Assembly: GCA_903813345.2 (NCBI GenBank)
Contig: CAIIXF020000005.1
Coordinates: 40,773,394-40,837,393, forward strand
Origin: Owenia fusiformis
Taxonomy: Eukaryota > Annelida > Polychaeta > Sabellida > Oweniidae
Direction: 5' to 3'
DNA length: 64,000 nucleotides
Position numbers and translations under genes: made by a program. Below are positions 14,605 through 57,600 of the stretch, in pieces. The notes under the pieces are model-generated. The model was not told the origin of the DNA, made no database searches, and saw only the letters and a list, made by a program, of their open reading frames with translations. Numbering within the stretch: the first letter of the stretch is position 1; every line of letters starts with the position of its first letter.

Positions 14605-16380
14605 TTGACCATGGCATATGTTGGCAGTAAACACTGTAATGTTGTAAGCGAAGGGAGCTCTGGAAATACTGTTGGAAGAATCAAATTATCTCAAGATGGT
14701 TATCAAATAGGGAGCCGAGAGACTCTGCAACATGGAGGCACAGAGCCACAGACAACGAAAAACTATGAGACGCAGCGAGTAGATATACCTGTTGAAGGTA
14801 AAGACGACAAAAATGATGAGTTAACAAAATATGGCGGTAATGACATTGTTGATGTCGAACGTGAAAGTGAGAATCTCCCAAAATGGAATGATATTCAAAT
14901 TGAGATATTGGATTTATTTTCATTCAGACATGATTTCACTGAGTCCAAAGATGTTAGTGTTAATGATAAACTGAAGAGAGACACCCTCAGTGAACCTAAA
15001 ATGGATAAGATCAACAGACAACTCGATGGTAATGACAATGTTGAGAGAAAAGATCCAACACCAAGCACAACTACAAATTTGAAGGATTATTGGGCGGCCA
15101 AAGGACGTTCTTCAGAAATGCCTAAGATGAAAATCCAAACAGTGAAACCACTCATACCAAAACAGTTCCTTCATATGACGCCCGTACCAAAGGCTAATCC
15201 CGAATCCAGTAAAACTATTCCCCGTAGAATCCAAAAAGCACTATCCGAGTGTGAAAAGAAGTGCATGAACCGTATTAAAGAAGTAATGGATCTTTATGAA
15301 GCAAGGGTAATAGCCTTGCAGGATAAATTAGATCTTACGTCGTGTGCATCCTGTAATGAACAACATATTAAAATAAGTGAAGACGTGGGTGCTAAGAGAA
15401 GCCAAGCGAACTCTGATATAGCGGGATGTAAGCTTCAGAACTCCTTGAGTGCTTTGAAAGAGGCAGAAGAAATGGCAATGTCATTAAGAGAGGATAATTT
15501 AAGATTGAAAGAGAGAAACCTTGAACTTCAGTCTCATAATGATTCCATAAAAGCAGAAATAAAAACAGTTAAAGAAAGCTCTGTTGCTATGGAGAAGCAA
15601 TTGAGGGAATCCAAACAACAAATAAACTCTATGGTGATGGAGTATGACTTTATGATGGTGCTCCACGAAATGACTCTTCATAAGTTGAAATTGCTTGAAA
15701 ATGGCAATAATATGAGGCAACTAAGTAGGGGCTATCCACCTAAGGAGAGGTCAAACATTTCAAGTAATGGCCGTAATCAGCCTGTTCTCCGACAAACCAG
15801 TAGTGTTGGTTCTCCTCTTTACAGACTTAGTGCAAGTGCTGATAATCCTCTAGATATGCAGATTGAAGCAGTTGAAGAGGCGACCACGTCGGATTCTAAC
15901 AAAAGAGGTTCGCTATCTTTGTCTGCTGGTTCAGAATCCCCGGGGATACTCGAGGATGCTGATGGACTAGGTATTGACCCTCCACGCAGGGTTTCACATT
16001 ACTCTGTTGGTTCGTATGATTCTGATGAATCCGCCGATTCTGACATTTGGGTCCGAAGAGAGAGCACAAGGAGCTCCAGCAGCGCGGTATTCCGCAAGAG
16101 TCTGACCTGGGAGAGTGGGAAAATGTCCGATGTGTTGCCTGGAAAGAATGATATACCCGATGATGAACTACAGGGTGAAGATGGGCTTGACGGTATTGGT
16201 GAAGAACATGGGTCTCTCCATAGGTCTAAATCCAGTGTGTCTTCATTCGCTGGACTTCGGAATCGCCGAAATGGACTTATTAACGGTGGACTCGCCGCTT
16301 TGGAGATGAACAAAAAGAAAGTGAAGAAAATGTCCAAGAAACATTCCAAATCAGATCTTAAGTTTTCAATACCCAGATAG
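14605..16380 (+). CDS. Unrecognised 591-residue coiled-coil protein, single-exon ORF
   Basis: An uninterrupted 591-codon frame, far longer than chance in this AT-rich DNA. The start ATG sits in a strong context (ACCATGG). Residues 1-200 are polar and probably disordered. Residues about 205-362 form a long heptad-rich coiled coil (starting IPRRIQKALSECEKKCMNRI) interrupted by a CASC element. After about residue 370 the protein is serine/acidic-rich (for example SVGSYDSDESADSDIW). It ends in a basic tail (KKKVKKMSKKHSKSDLKF). There is no signal peptide or membrane segment, so it is probably a cytoplasmic scaffold or cytoskeletal protein; that is inference. I do not recognise the family. It may be intronless, or be the main exon of a gene with a 5' untranslated exon. 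An AATAAA lies 180 nt after the stop. Confidence 0.85.
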   Translation: MTMAYVGSKHCNVVSEGSSGNTVGRIKLSQDGYQIGSRETLQHGGTEPQTTKNYETQRVDIPVEGKDDKNDELTKYGGNDIVDVERESENLPKWNDIQIEILDLFSFRHDFTESKDVSVNDKLKRDTLSEPKMDKINRQLDGNDNVERKDPTPSTTTNLKDYWAAKGRSSEMPKMKIQTVKPLIPKQFLHMTPVPKANPESSKTIPRRIQKALSECEKKCMNRIKEVMDLYEARVIALQDKLDLTSCASCNEQHIKISEDVGAKRSQANSDIAGCKLQNSLSALKEAEEMAMSLREDNLRLKERNLELQSHNDSIKAEIKTVKESSVAMEKQLRESKQQINSMVMEYDFMMVLHEMTLHKLKLLENGNNMRQLSRGYPPKERSNISSNGRNQPVLRQTSSVGSPLYRLSASADNPLDMQIEAVEEATTSDSNKRGSLSLSAGSESPGILEDADGLGIDPPRRVSHYSVGSYDSDESADSDIWVRRESTRSSSSAVFRKSLTWESGKMSDVLPGKNDIPDDELQGEDGLDGIGEEHGSLHRSKSSVSSFAGLRNRRNGLINGGLAALEMNKKKVKKMSKKHSKSDLKFSIPR

Positions 16381-16558
16381 TTGTTGTAAATGAACGAGAA
16401 ACATGTTTTGAACACGTCAATTCTACTCATGATATAGATGTTAACATGACCTGCGATTGATTCATATCATCAAAGTTACAAGATACTTATAGATACCGTG
16501 TTTGCTATCCAACTAATCCCCAGCTTGAAAACATACAAATGTGGGAATAGTTTTTGTA

Positions 16559-16564
16559 AATAAA
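16559..16564 (+). terminator. Candidate poly(A) signal AATAAA
   Basis: The first canonical AATAAA after the stop at 16378-16380, about 180 nt downstream on the same strand. It would give a short 3' untranslated region for the 591-residue ORF. Canonical hexamers are frequent by chance in AT-rich DNA, so this is only a candidate. Confidence 0.45.
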
Positions 16565-19400
16565 CAAATCATTTATGACCTTCAACATCATGTTCTTCAA
16601 ACGATCTTCTTTATTCTGTTATTGAATTCGTTGAAGCTCGTTATTATCCATTGGGGATTGCGCAAGACTTGGATCATTTTTGTAAATGTCACTTGCAATG
16701 TGTACAACAACATAGAGCATATAAGGCGACCTGACATCCTAATAAATTGTGCGACAGGCATAAAATCAATATTGATTTTAATTGAATATGTTTTGATTTG
16801 GGACATAGATATTTATCCAGATAAGAAGATGCGTCCGTATATTGTAAATCGTTATCTTATAATGCAATTATAGGATGAGGTGTTGTTTATACATTAAAAG
16901 CTGTTTAGTTGACGCAAACAATGGCAATAGACTAGATGCGAGTAGAAATAATCTTGATTTACGTCATTAATTATTCAAAATTCAGTCAAATTGATGTCAT
17001 ATTTGAAATCCACATGTAAAAGTACTTCTAGAAGTATGGTTTCGAAATTTGTTTATATTGAAAATGATTCCCCATAGACCCCATGCTACGAAATCACAAA
17101 AAGTGAAATACCTTTTCTTGTATTGGACAGATAACATTTTCTTTTACAGGACATATTTTAATTTGCATTACTATTAGATACATAAGGGTGATATGAAAAT
17201 TGAACCACTTTAAACATATGTAATTTAAGTTAAAGGGGACTTTCTACTATACCCGCCATGCTACGAACCACCTCGGTGGTGAAACTGCACTTCCTACTCG
17301 CATCTGAATTATTGGGATTGAATGGCGCAAGCCATCACCGAGATACCATCTGCCTTTTGTATGAGGGTGGTATTAACGGGAAGTACTCTCGGGGCTGTCT
17401 TTTCCATTTAAGAATATTTCTGTGTTGTGTAGAAAGTATCATACTAACATGACTAAGTAATAAGTCGCAATATTTCAAGTCAGAATAACAAAAATACTTT
17501 GTCCCCATCTGAATGATACTAACTTAATTTGGGGTCATCCAAGAAGATGGACAACATTCATTTTAAGTCTATAAACCTTCCATTTCAGCTATACCGGGTA
17601 AAATCTGGATATTCCAAATGTTTCATCATGCAAACTACATTCTAAATTCCGATCGTAAACAACTACAAAGAAATACTCAAGATATCTGCGAAATCGTTTT
17701 TTTTAAATGATTACATTTTTCCACCGATGTAACAAACTCAAATGTGGATTGCATTGAGTTAGTTTCATCTATGGTGAATATCATGTTTAACTCATGTCGA
17801 AAGGGTACGTGAATTCTAAAAGGGGCATTCATTCGATTAAAAAATGAAGATCGTAGTAGAAATTGTCCCAAAGATAGAAAGCGAATGCGTAGAATGAAAC
17901 TTTTTCCAAACAGAAATCTTCAAGAGTTCTAACATTATCTTGTTTTGAATATAATTTGCTTTGCATAATTGCTTTGAAGACCTACATGCAGTGGAGCTGT
18001 CACACTTAGGCCGTGTGGCCTCACCGTTCGCCACAGTGTGAAATGTGAATACCTTTGGGCAGACGGCGGGGTACGGCATAAATACAAGGTTGGCAAAATA
18101 AATACTAAGATATCCCCCATCACATAAATTATTTAATTAAAAAAGAAATGCCCAAGATTAGCCACACGGTGCTGAACGATGAGCCCACCAAAACGAATCC
18201 ATGTTGAATGCAAGTAGATCCAAATAATCTTCAGGATGTCGTTATTGAAAGATGAAATTCATAACCAAAAAAAACAATACCAAAATGAAGATCTTATTCT
18301 TAAAAGGTCTATTTTTCAAAAATGTTGGCCCATTTTCGCAAAAAGGCGATTCAGTATAAAATTGAAGAGAAAATCCGCTGGAAAGTTACGCCGTTGCTCA
18401 TAGAAATTGCTCATACATAATGACGTTATCTTCTGACATTAAAGATGTTGAATGGTGTTTGATTTTGAATTTTGCTATCGCGACATGACTCCACATGGCA
18501 GAATATGAGTTGGAACCCATGGAGAAAATCCTCCTGAACTGCCATCTATTGGTCTATGATTCCTAATAAAAAAACGCATAGTTGCTAGGCATGAAGAGCC
18601 GGGGTGTTAAAAGGATGCATCAACCGTCAGTGTGGTGTATGTTAGCAGGATCAGTAATCACTGAAGCAATTTACCGCATTGACACAAGGAGAAATAACTG
18701 ATCATACTTCCCATAAGTATATACATAGTGCCATCTATATGATAAGGTGGCTTTTATAGCGGACATTTTTCATGTATGTCCCAGAAACAATCCCGTTAAC
18801 AATCTAGACGACGGTCTCAGGGAACCAGAAAACTTATCCATGACCATATCCATGCGAGGCTCCTGTGTACCAAGATTTTCGCTTCGGCGATTAACGTAAC
18901 TTCGTATGTATTCCAAGGAACAATGGATAAAAAACGCCCAAGTTTAGACTCAACGTGAGTTAGTCGACTGAAACTTTTAAGGGGACCTTCAGGGAACCAA
19001 AAAACGTATTCACAACGATTTTAATATTGTAAAAATAGGTGTGATAAGGATTAAGCCCTGGACTCAGTGCAATGTCGAATGACCATTCCTTGAAAGTATT
19101 GCTTTCCAAAATTTGCCCGGGATTTTAGGAAACAACGCCTGAACATTTTGATACTCATAGCATCTTTCTGTTTCACCTGAAACATGTCATCAGAGCTGAG
19201 AAGAAATGAGATGTCATGGTTTACCATGGTGACGCCTGAAAGGAATGGTGATTCATTGGGATTAAATTCTTATCACACATTGCAAAATGTTTTCTTCCAT
19301 GATATTTAAAAGATACGAAATCACTAAAAGAATATATATATATATATTCAATGAAACTATTTGCAAGGGTTGGCAAAGCATCAATTTCAATCTGTAGAGT
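16565..19400. other. Intergenic, no gene supported
   Basis: Only short AT-rich open frames, none with protein-like composition or flanking splice signals. I see no recognisable repeat family or RNA gene in this stretch. Confidence 0.5.
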
Positions 19401-19412
19401 CAAGTTGTCACC

Positions 19413-19523
19413 TTGACAACCATAGGCCCGGGAAAATATATAAAAACATGTATAAAAATCGAGTCAAATACACCAAGTAATCTCTTTACTTGGTGTATAG
19501 TTCGCGGGCCTATGTTGACAACC
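19413..19523. repeat. Nested palindrome
   Basis: An inner 13-bp perfect stem (19468-19480 'atacaccaagtaa' with 19486-19498, loop tctct) lies inside outer arms. The outer arms are 'caaccataggcccg' (about 19417-19430) and 'cgggcctatgttg' (about 19506-19517). Two nested inverted repeats suggest a small foldback element or a TIR element inside another. Confidence 0.65.
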
Positions 19524-19719
19524 ATGATGAATGACCATGGATGCGGTGATTGGTTATATAATGCACTGCAGTTACTGTGTTCGGATTGGCTGGACACACC
19601 TTGCCAAGCCCTTGTTGCCAAGTTATATGTGGAAACTAAATTATACATCTAATATAGATGTCACAATCGTAGCAATATGCTAGGTATTATTTTGAAATGC
19701 CAAACCATGCCTAAACGGC

Positions 19720-20489
19720 GCCTAACCATCGACAACGTACAGTGACAAAATATATTGTCGTACACTTTAGATGTACGGTGTCACTATTGTAACTGATACG
19801 AAGAAAAATCGATGATGTGGGTGTGGTGTAGGTTTTAAAAACTAATCTGAGGAATACTTAAAGGGATTTTGTGTTTAATTTCGTGTGTATTCGATTTGGA
19901 AGACATTTACGTTTCTAATTCCTTGAAATATTTTTCGGGCAGTGCTCGAGTTTTTTCGGAGTAAATCTACCCACCAACAATGATCGGTTGGAAAATGTTG
20001 GTTTTGTTCACATTTTCTTTGGTCATTTTTCCCCTGTCGCCTAAGAGTGTCGATTATTTTTCATGAGAATATGTTTCCCAAAGTTACATAATTAAGGTCG
20101 GTTGAAGATTTAATAAATATTCACGTTTTTTCTAAAGTAATAAAAATGAAAAAATCATTAGTGTACGTTATCATCTCGATGTACGTTGTCCCATTGAACT
20201 TACATATCTGAATTCACAATGAATTCACATTCTGAATTCGAATGGTCAAAGAGATTGGAAGATAACATCCGTACACCCCATGGTCAAATATTAATCACCA
20301 TATCAACACTTTCATATAATAAAATGGCATTCTACAAGAGGTAAAAAACACTTTTATCTGTACCAGGGATACATGAAGCCACAAGCAAACCTACATCATA
20401 GTTTTCGCTTCAAATCAGTTAATAGTGACACCGTACACCTAACGTGTACGACAGTATATCTTGTCACTGTACGTTGTCGATGGTTAGGC
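19720..20489. mobile_element. 770-bp inverted-repeat element, GCCTAACCATCGAC ends
   Basis: Left arm about 19720-19822 and right arm about 20385-20489 are imperfect inverted repeats. They start GCCTAACCATCGACAACGTA and share 'cagtgacaa', 'tgtcgtacac' and 'gtacggtgtcactatt' in order. Each arm also holds a small internal palindrome ('gtacagtgaca...tgtcgtac'). I could not see a target duplication, so the exact ends and superfamily are open. No coding capacity is seen. Confidence 0.7.
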
Positions 20490-21392
20490 GTGCACTATAT
20501 GGGGTTATGCGTTTGCGGTATCCGCTTAACAGAAAATACCACAAAGCAATCAACACTTCATTACACAACACAACACTACACTAAACCTACACTACAGTGA
20601 CAAATGACACACTTAAGGTGGCTTTTAATTCATTTATTCATTTATTTCTGCTGACCAGTGCATTGATTATCCGGCTATAGGTCACAATGACCTAGCAGTG
20701 CTATAGCTGTAATCACTAGAAAACTAATTTTTGAACGATTTTATCTTTGAAATTTTCTGAACTTTCAAATCTCGCGCGATCAAAAATAGGTCAAAAGTTC
20801 GAAGGTCACTTGATCGGCCATTTTGATTTGTTGGCACTTCCGTTTTTGACAGGAAAATATAAACACTGTCAAATATCATCATTTTCCAGTCTACATAGAC
20901 ATTTTTGAAGATATCTATACAACAGATAAGTATATAAATATCAAGTAAGTATTTTAGATTATGTATTCAATTCGTAGAAATTAACCAATCCTAAAACACG
21001 CCTTCGATTTCCAAAGAAATTTTTGACATTCAATTCATGAGAGATCGAAGATGAAGATTAGGCCTACATGTACGAGTGATGATAGTTATTTTTCATCGGA
21101 ACGATCGATTTCTTGCAAGATTTTGAGTTTTTTCACGAATCTGAATACAGTCTCAAGGTTACATATTTACTTATCAGTGTGAAATAAAGTTGCATTATCA
21201 TATTTTGGGGGACCTATTCTAAACAAATAACCACACCTACAACAATGCTGATACAAAATAATTGATAAGTCGTATTGTTTGCATATTTTCTTGAATTTCA
21301 ACATTAAATGACCCAAACTGCAGAAAAGTATACACCGTAAATCATATTTACCAAAATGGGTGTCTCCAAGGCTTCATGCCAGCGTATACATA

Positions 21393-21623
21393 CAGTTTGG
21401 AACATAAATAAATGACAGGTGCTGAAGTGAGGATTTCCCATGTTAAAAATAAGAGAATTTTCAAGAGGCCATACATCAGTGGATGAGATTATACAAAATG
21501 TAAAATATACAAACTTTAGGGGATATGGATCTAGACAATATTGCAATCTATGGCCTTTCAGACGACCATGGTTAGGAAATGGTGATAGAAAATCCACCTG
21601 TCATTTATTTATGTTCCAAACTG
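21393..21623. mobile_element. Tc1/mariner-type MITE, 31-bp perfect TIR (counting TA)
   Basis: The sequence from 21391 starting TACAGTTTGGAACATAAATA is repeated exactly, inverted, ending at 21625. That is 31 bp of perfect inverted repeat including TA at each end, the Tc1/mariner target duplication. The interior of about 175 bp has no coding capacity. Perfect arms suggest recent activity or gene conversion. Confidence 0.85.
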
Positions 21624-21840
21624 TAAAGCATTTGTCATAAGTTTGAGCTAAAATTTCTCTAAAATGAAGAAAGGGTAATATCTGTCAGGTTTGTTTATTG
21701 TGGTTAGCTTTTAATGGTAAGTGCTCAGAAGCAAATAATTATAAAAGATCATCCAACAATGCCCCAATTTTTTTATTCAATTTTTTACAGAATTCTTCTT
21801 TGCTACATAAATGCTTCTCAATTGAGGTCCATCACATATA

Positions 21841-22835
21841 CAGTGCGTATAAAAAAATGCAACAGATTGTTATCTTGGAAAAGCACAAAACCAGTGATAA
21901 CAGCATTGATTTCATTCAATGCACCATAAAGCCATGTGTCTCCTCTTTACAATGATATGTCATTCATTGATATTTGGTCATGGTTGGGTGAATAATTATT
22001 CCATTTGCAAAGTGGGCCAAAATTAGCTTCGGGCCAAGTTATATAAACATCGCAAAAGTCAGTGTACGGAGGCCGATGCAATATTGGACGAAAACATAAA
22101 ACCAATGCTGACTGCATCCTTTTAAATCAATGTACCAAAAGCCAAATTACTCCTCTTTGTAATGGAATATCATTCATTCCCAGGGAGTCATCTCTGGCCG
22201 AATAATCATTAATTTTGCAAAGTGGGGCAAATTTCAGCTCAAACCCAAGTTTAAAACATTGCAAAAGTCAGTACAAGGGGCATAGGGGCTATTGGAAGAA
22301 GGTGTGACAGGTATGGCATAGACAGTAAAATGTTCATACTCATACTCTTGCAAGAAAACATCCTATACCCCTCCAAAATAGCCACCACTTCCTTTCACAT
22401 AAAGATGCGCTCATCTGTCCACGTCATGCATGGTTCAGCCCTGGATCATGTGTGGGTTAAAGCAGAGAAAAGCAGCCCATGGGCAAATCTTTCTTGAGGT
22501 TTTGCAATATCTGGCGGAGGAATTGTGAGCACAGATGCTCCTGGCATAGCTCCAAAAGAAAAAGTCACAACAATTCAAGTCAGTGGAACTTCCATTGGCA
22601 CTTAGCCCTTGCACTGATTTTTTCAATATCTAAAACTTGGTGCAGAGCCGATTTTGACCCACTGTGCAAACGGAAGGACTTCTCACCCAACCATTACCAC
22701 ATGTGAATGAATGACATATCATTGCAAAGAGGAGAGACGTGGCTTTATGGTACATTAAATGAAATTGAGGTAGTCCTCACTAGTTTTGTGATTTTACGAG
22801 ATAACTACGTGTTGCGTTTTTTTTCATACGCCCTG
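21841..22835 (-). mobile_element. Decayed mariner-family element, 995 bp
   Basis: The ends CAGTGCGTATAAAAAAATGC and the inverted CAGGGCGTATGAAAAAAAAC are flanked by TA on both sides. The terminal 150 bp or so form a diverged long inverted repeat (both contain 'accataaagcca' and 'atgatatgtcattcatt'). Inside, blocks around 'tgcaaagtggg' and 'cgcaaaagtcagt' recur twice, so the copy is rearranged. The minus strand keeps a transposase remnant near 22435-22626. Its right end is only 54 bp upstream of the first CCDC186 coding exon. Confidence 0.85.
22435..22626 (-). pseudogene. mariner transposase remnant
   Basis: The minus-strand translation contains DLNCCDFFFWSYAR. It resembles the conserved PDLxPxDFFLWGY block around the third catalytic aspartate of mariner-type DDD transposases. 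The frame is short, degraded and lacks the N-terminal DNA-binding region and the other catalytic residues, so it is a fossil. Placement inside a TA-flanked TIR element supports the call. Confidence 0.65.
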
Positions 22836-22888
22836 TATATTTAATCAGGTATTTTAACATTTTGAAAACTGTTTCAATTCTATTTTCA

Positions 22889-53133
<30,245 letters not shown>

Positions 53134-54085
53134 TGACATTATGCCAAATATTATAGATAGTACCATATAGTCATTATCAACAAACAATGTTATTTATTGA
53201 TGTTAAATGTACATGTGCTTGATAATGATCATTTGTTGAATGAAATACATGTTGATTATATAAATTATAACAATTTTGTTATGTGCTTATTACATTGATA
53301 TACATATTATGTGCAATAGGAGACTTGCTAAAGTTCCTATTTTCAAAATGGCCGCCTTCTACCAAAAGTGTCATTAGACAGTGTGCCATGCTTAAAGTAT
53401 TAACATACCAAATATGAACAAAATAGCTCCACTACTTTTCGAGTTATAGTAAAATACGGACAGATGTTTTTTAAACATCAAAGTCAACAGAGATAACAAA
53501 TGGGAAAAGAGACTGTTCACACATTGAGAAATGTTCAGAATTCAGATGTACAGGTTTCACTGTAGATGGAAAAAATTATGTTCATAAGGGTCCATTTGTA
53601 TGGAGAAGTTGTCATGGATGACTGTTGTAGCTTGGTGCTACACAACAACACAAGAGTCTTGCTGAAACCGTTATTCCAATGGTATTGGTAACCATGGATG
53701 GGATATTTGGGTTCATATGCCCAAAATCAGTTTTGTGTGAATACTAGATCCCCAACATAATTAGACTTTGATACAGGCCTAGTATATGGCGTTGATTGTA
53801 CTGCCGAACTTTAGAGAAGGGTCACAACCCTATACCTATGCTGTCATTATCACATGCTTTTGTTTATACTCAAGAAAATTGGCACCAAAACACTTAAAGC
53901 TTCCGTAAAAGAACAATCTTGGTTGACGTGTAACGATTATGTTTATCTAGCATCGCTAAACTAAGAACGTGTCGCTGTTAAAGCAAACCTGTTCTAGCGA
54001 AGCGATTGATGCGTTTTTGCTGTAAAACTTCATGTTTGTATGTATGTTTATTTTACATTTAATAAAAGTATATTATATGAAACCC
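53134..54085 (+). other. CCDC186: CCDC186 3' untranslated region (probable)
   Basis: The sequence after the stop has no further exon. A single pogo-like terminus (acaggtttcactg|ta) lies near 53570. The AATAAA at 54061-54066 is the best poly(A) candidate; the end is approximate. Confidence 0.55.
54061..54066 (+). terminator. CCDC186: Candidate poly(A) signal for CCDC186
   Basis: AATAAA about 930 nt after the CCDC186 stop and about 390 nt before the poly(A) signal of the convergent minus-strand gene. Confidence 0.5.
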
Positions 54086-54455
54086 CTCCGAAAAAACAAA
54101 CAGAAACAATACATTCAAGTCACCCCACACTGGCGGATCCAGGGAGGGGGGGGCATGCCCCCCCCCCCTTTCGTGGGCCCAGAATTGTTTAGGGCCATGT
54201 AGAATCACTGATTGTTTTTATCTTTTTATCATTTATCATTATTTAACATTTGTTTTATACTAAAGTTAAAGAATTTACCATAGGCTCGATCCTCTCACTT
54301 TTGAGTATTTTTCTCTGGTTTTATTTCTGGGATTGGCAAGTATGATTTTGTTAATGGTAAATGCTAACTCTTCCCCATATCACATAGTCACGAATAACCA
54401 AACCATCGTACAAAGCGTAAATATAGAAACAGAGGAGAGGATTTTGAAGTATGAT

Positions 54456-54461
54456 TTTATT
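54456..54461 (-). terminator. Candidate poly(A) signal, minus strand
   Basis: AATAAA on the minus strand (TTTATT on plus), 61 nt beyond the stop codon of the secreted six-cysteine protein gene. Confidence 0.55.
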
Positions 54462-54522
54462 TTTCCATATTAAGTAATTGATACGTCATTTAGAAAGAAA
54501 AGAAGTACAGTGTGTTCACATC

Positions 54523-54620
54523 CTAGATGTTTGTGGCCACTGTATTGACAGCAATCTCTGCAATATGTGCAGCTTCCAGGTCGTCCATGCTCCTCTTTAC
54601 ACTATTTTCTGTCGCCGTAC
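54523..54620 (-). CDS. Secreted six-Cys protein exon 5
   Basis: Acceptor tttttcag; finishes a Gly codon, then 31 codons ending ...AVNTVATNI and TAG. Helical C-terminus without cysteine. Confidence 0.78.
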
Positions 54621-57600
54621 CTGAAAAAATTTAAATATCCAAACATCATTTTGTCGTGATATAATTCTACATAGGTTCGTTCTGAGGTATTCATTTTTAT
54701 TACATATGACCTAAAATCAACATCAGACATGATACTTTTGACACTCTGTACAATCCTGGGTTACAATACAATCCCAAAGAAATGGACGCCATACAATGAC
54801 ACAGTGACACGGGGGTAAAGCAGACCCGATGATGCAATGAGCTTGCTCGGCGGTATCATGACTGTGTAACGGGTCTTAATGTATAAGTGTGCTCGGCGGT
54901 AGGTTCAAACAACGCGGATCCTCAAAGTATGTGCTCATGGTATATTCGTGTTTTAACACCCGTGCAGTGACATCGGGACTAATGCCATTACTCCGGGAAG
55001 ACCTCCTCTTCGTTTTTAGTGTCACGTTCTAGGTCTTCATTTCTCATCTTGATCATGTGGCCTCTAAGATGTGAAAATAGCGCTAACCCAAATTTTCAAA
55101 AGGCCTTAGTTCAGCTTCAATGTCCTGTTTGGGCTAAATAACACACCCTTGCTGAAATCCTCATTTTCCCAGAAGAACTCAAGTTGATCGAGTCTTAACA
55201 AGTAGATCCATGTGTGATAGTGTTCACTCCATTTTCATAAGTATTAAACCCTACTTGAGTAGCAACACAATAGAATGAATGAATGAATTTTATTTTAAAG
55301 AATATACAGTTGTAACAAATAAGATTGCATTCCTTTTCTTAAAGAACTGACAAATGGCAAGCTATCCAAAATCAGTATTGCACAAAAGACGATTGACTGT
55401 CACATTAGGAGTACTAAAGATAGATAAACCATTCGTTCTGGGCCTTGGGAGATCTAATAGCCTCAGGTCAAGGCCTTCGACTAGTATTCCTCCTAAAACC
55501 CAGGACTAGTACTTTATCCATAACAGAATAAGGTTTCTGAAACAGGGCTTGCTTTTTAGAACTTTTTGTCGACTCTAAAAAGTACATACCAGCGCAATAG
55601 ATGGATTTGATCATATCCATGGCGATGACCCTTCCCTCTTTCAGTACTGGATCGATAGCCGGGTCGTTACACTTGGGTTTAGACTTGATTTGGGCAGAAA
55701 TACAATTGTAGGACATATCTGTTGCTTCAATCATGCTGATAATAAAATAAAATTATATCATAAAAATTAATAGTAGTATGCATCCTTGATTTCAAGGATG
55801 CATATGAATTATACATTATAGCTGATCTTATTTCAATATTTTTGCATGATTCATAACGTCCAATTTATGTTTGATAAAATTGTTATTTCCTTTACGGAAA
55901 CGCTGACCAATTATTATTAACTTGAGCTCCTGTTGCAATCAGTCATGTCATTGGACATTTCACTCACACTTCGCACGTGGGTTTTCCAGATTGCAAAAGC
56001 TGTAGGAATACTGGGTTGGACGTCAGCTCTTGTTGGCAATGCTGTTGCACTTTTGGTGCCATAGCAGTCATAGCACATTCTAAAATAACAAATTCAGATG
56101 CTAAACCAGGTAGTACTGAAACTTTGAAACTTCAGGATATGATTAAACAGATAATAATTCAATTGCAATATACACAAAAATTGAATTGAATAATTATTGA
56201 AGAAAGGTAGAGCAAAAAGTTCAGGACTTCAATAAAAATACATGGAATGGGGAAGCGTTAATGCTCAAAACCTAGGTCTTTCACAATTTAATATTTAGTT
56301 TATACATTTATTTATCATTCATTTACTATTTTCGTGACTTTAAAAGTTATTTTAGAGATTTTTGAGAAAAATATGTCAGCTTTTTATTTTTCAAATGTTC
56401 ATATTTCCCGCCATTTTTCAAATAAAAGTAGAAGTTTTTAACCATCAAATATTCTACTATCCAGTGCAAAACACAATTATCTTTTTAACACCATTGCGAC
56501 TGAGATTGAACAAAGGACATACTATTTCAATGATAAAATGTCATATTGAATATGCCACTTATATGTTGCACCCTAAGTGACACCATGTCATTAAGGGTGA
56601 GTGGTGTCATTTAGGGTACGGACATTCTTTTGAAAAAAATTAAAAACTATTTTTCTTTGTCAGTTTTTACTAAATATGTTGATTGTTGAACTAGGTCATG
56701 AGGTTGAAAAGAAGAATATATCAGGTTTTAAATATCAAAAATGCTTTTTCTCTGAACCACTTTCATGCATGGATTAGTTCATTTCTTACTTATTTATTAA
56801 CCAATTTTATTATTTTTTCCTCAAAAGTTACGTGAGGAGGACTGGTAGATACGTGTGAGCTTTAAAATTTAGTTTTAGATAAATTCACAATTTTTCGAAC
56901 AAAAAGTCCTTCAAAAACCACCGTTTTTGAAAATTGAAATAAAGTTAAACATATCACATTTTGATAACATTGGGTAAGACTACAATATAAGCCAAGGTGG
57001 TTTAAACCTTATATGGGGCCTTTAACACTAAATGCAAAACATAAACTATATTGAGGACATATAAGAAATGTATATTACTCATAACATAACTATGACATAA
57101 AATTGATCATTTAAAGATATATTCATTTAAAATGATATTCTTTAGTGATAAATAATTGTCATTTTGCCCCATGGCTTTTCAAATTATAATCGCCTGTGGA
57201 CCATGACTTCTTTCACGTCACGGAGGGGGTACTGGTTGTATCACTTACGCATAATCTGGCGTTGTGACATGCCATCAGATCCCCTCACAGCAACCAACAA
57301 CACACTGTAATAAACACGAAAACTACACTCCACTCCAAAAATTTGGAAACACCAACTCCCCATTAGATATGTATTAAATCCTGTTAACGTCGGGGATAGA
57401 CTTTTCAAGCCAATATGACGAAAAATTAGTAAAATGAAAATGAGCTTATCATTGAATACTTTGAGCGTCCAAAACCACGCCCGGTGATCGTGAAAATGGG
57501 ACGGAGGGGGAGCAGGCAATTTCCGCTAGAAAATTCAACAAATCTGGTAAAATTATTTTTTCAAGACAGAGTTTACGATTGAATAGCAAATTGAATAAGC

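Noticed and set aside
15999-16430. 143-codon minus-strand frame
   Set aside because: Antisense shadow of the 591-codon ORF. Its Ser/Pro/Phe-rich composition mirrors the acidic, serine-rich sense codons.
54128-54176. G-run/C-run palindrome (gggaggggggggcatgcccc...)
   Set aside because: A short self-complementary homopolymer stretch with no flanking duplication or second copy in the window; probably low-complexity or sequencing-sensitive sequence.
55978-56079. Alternative frame of the third secreted-protein exon (MCYDCYGTKSATAL...)
   Set aside because: It looks attractive because of CYDCYG, but it leads to a stop right after joining the next exon. The other frame joins all five exons with a signal peptide.
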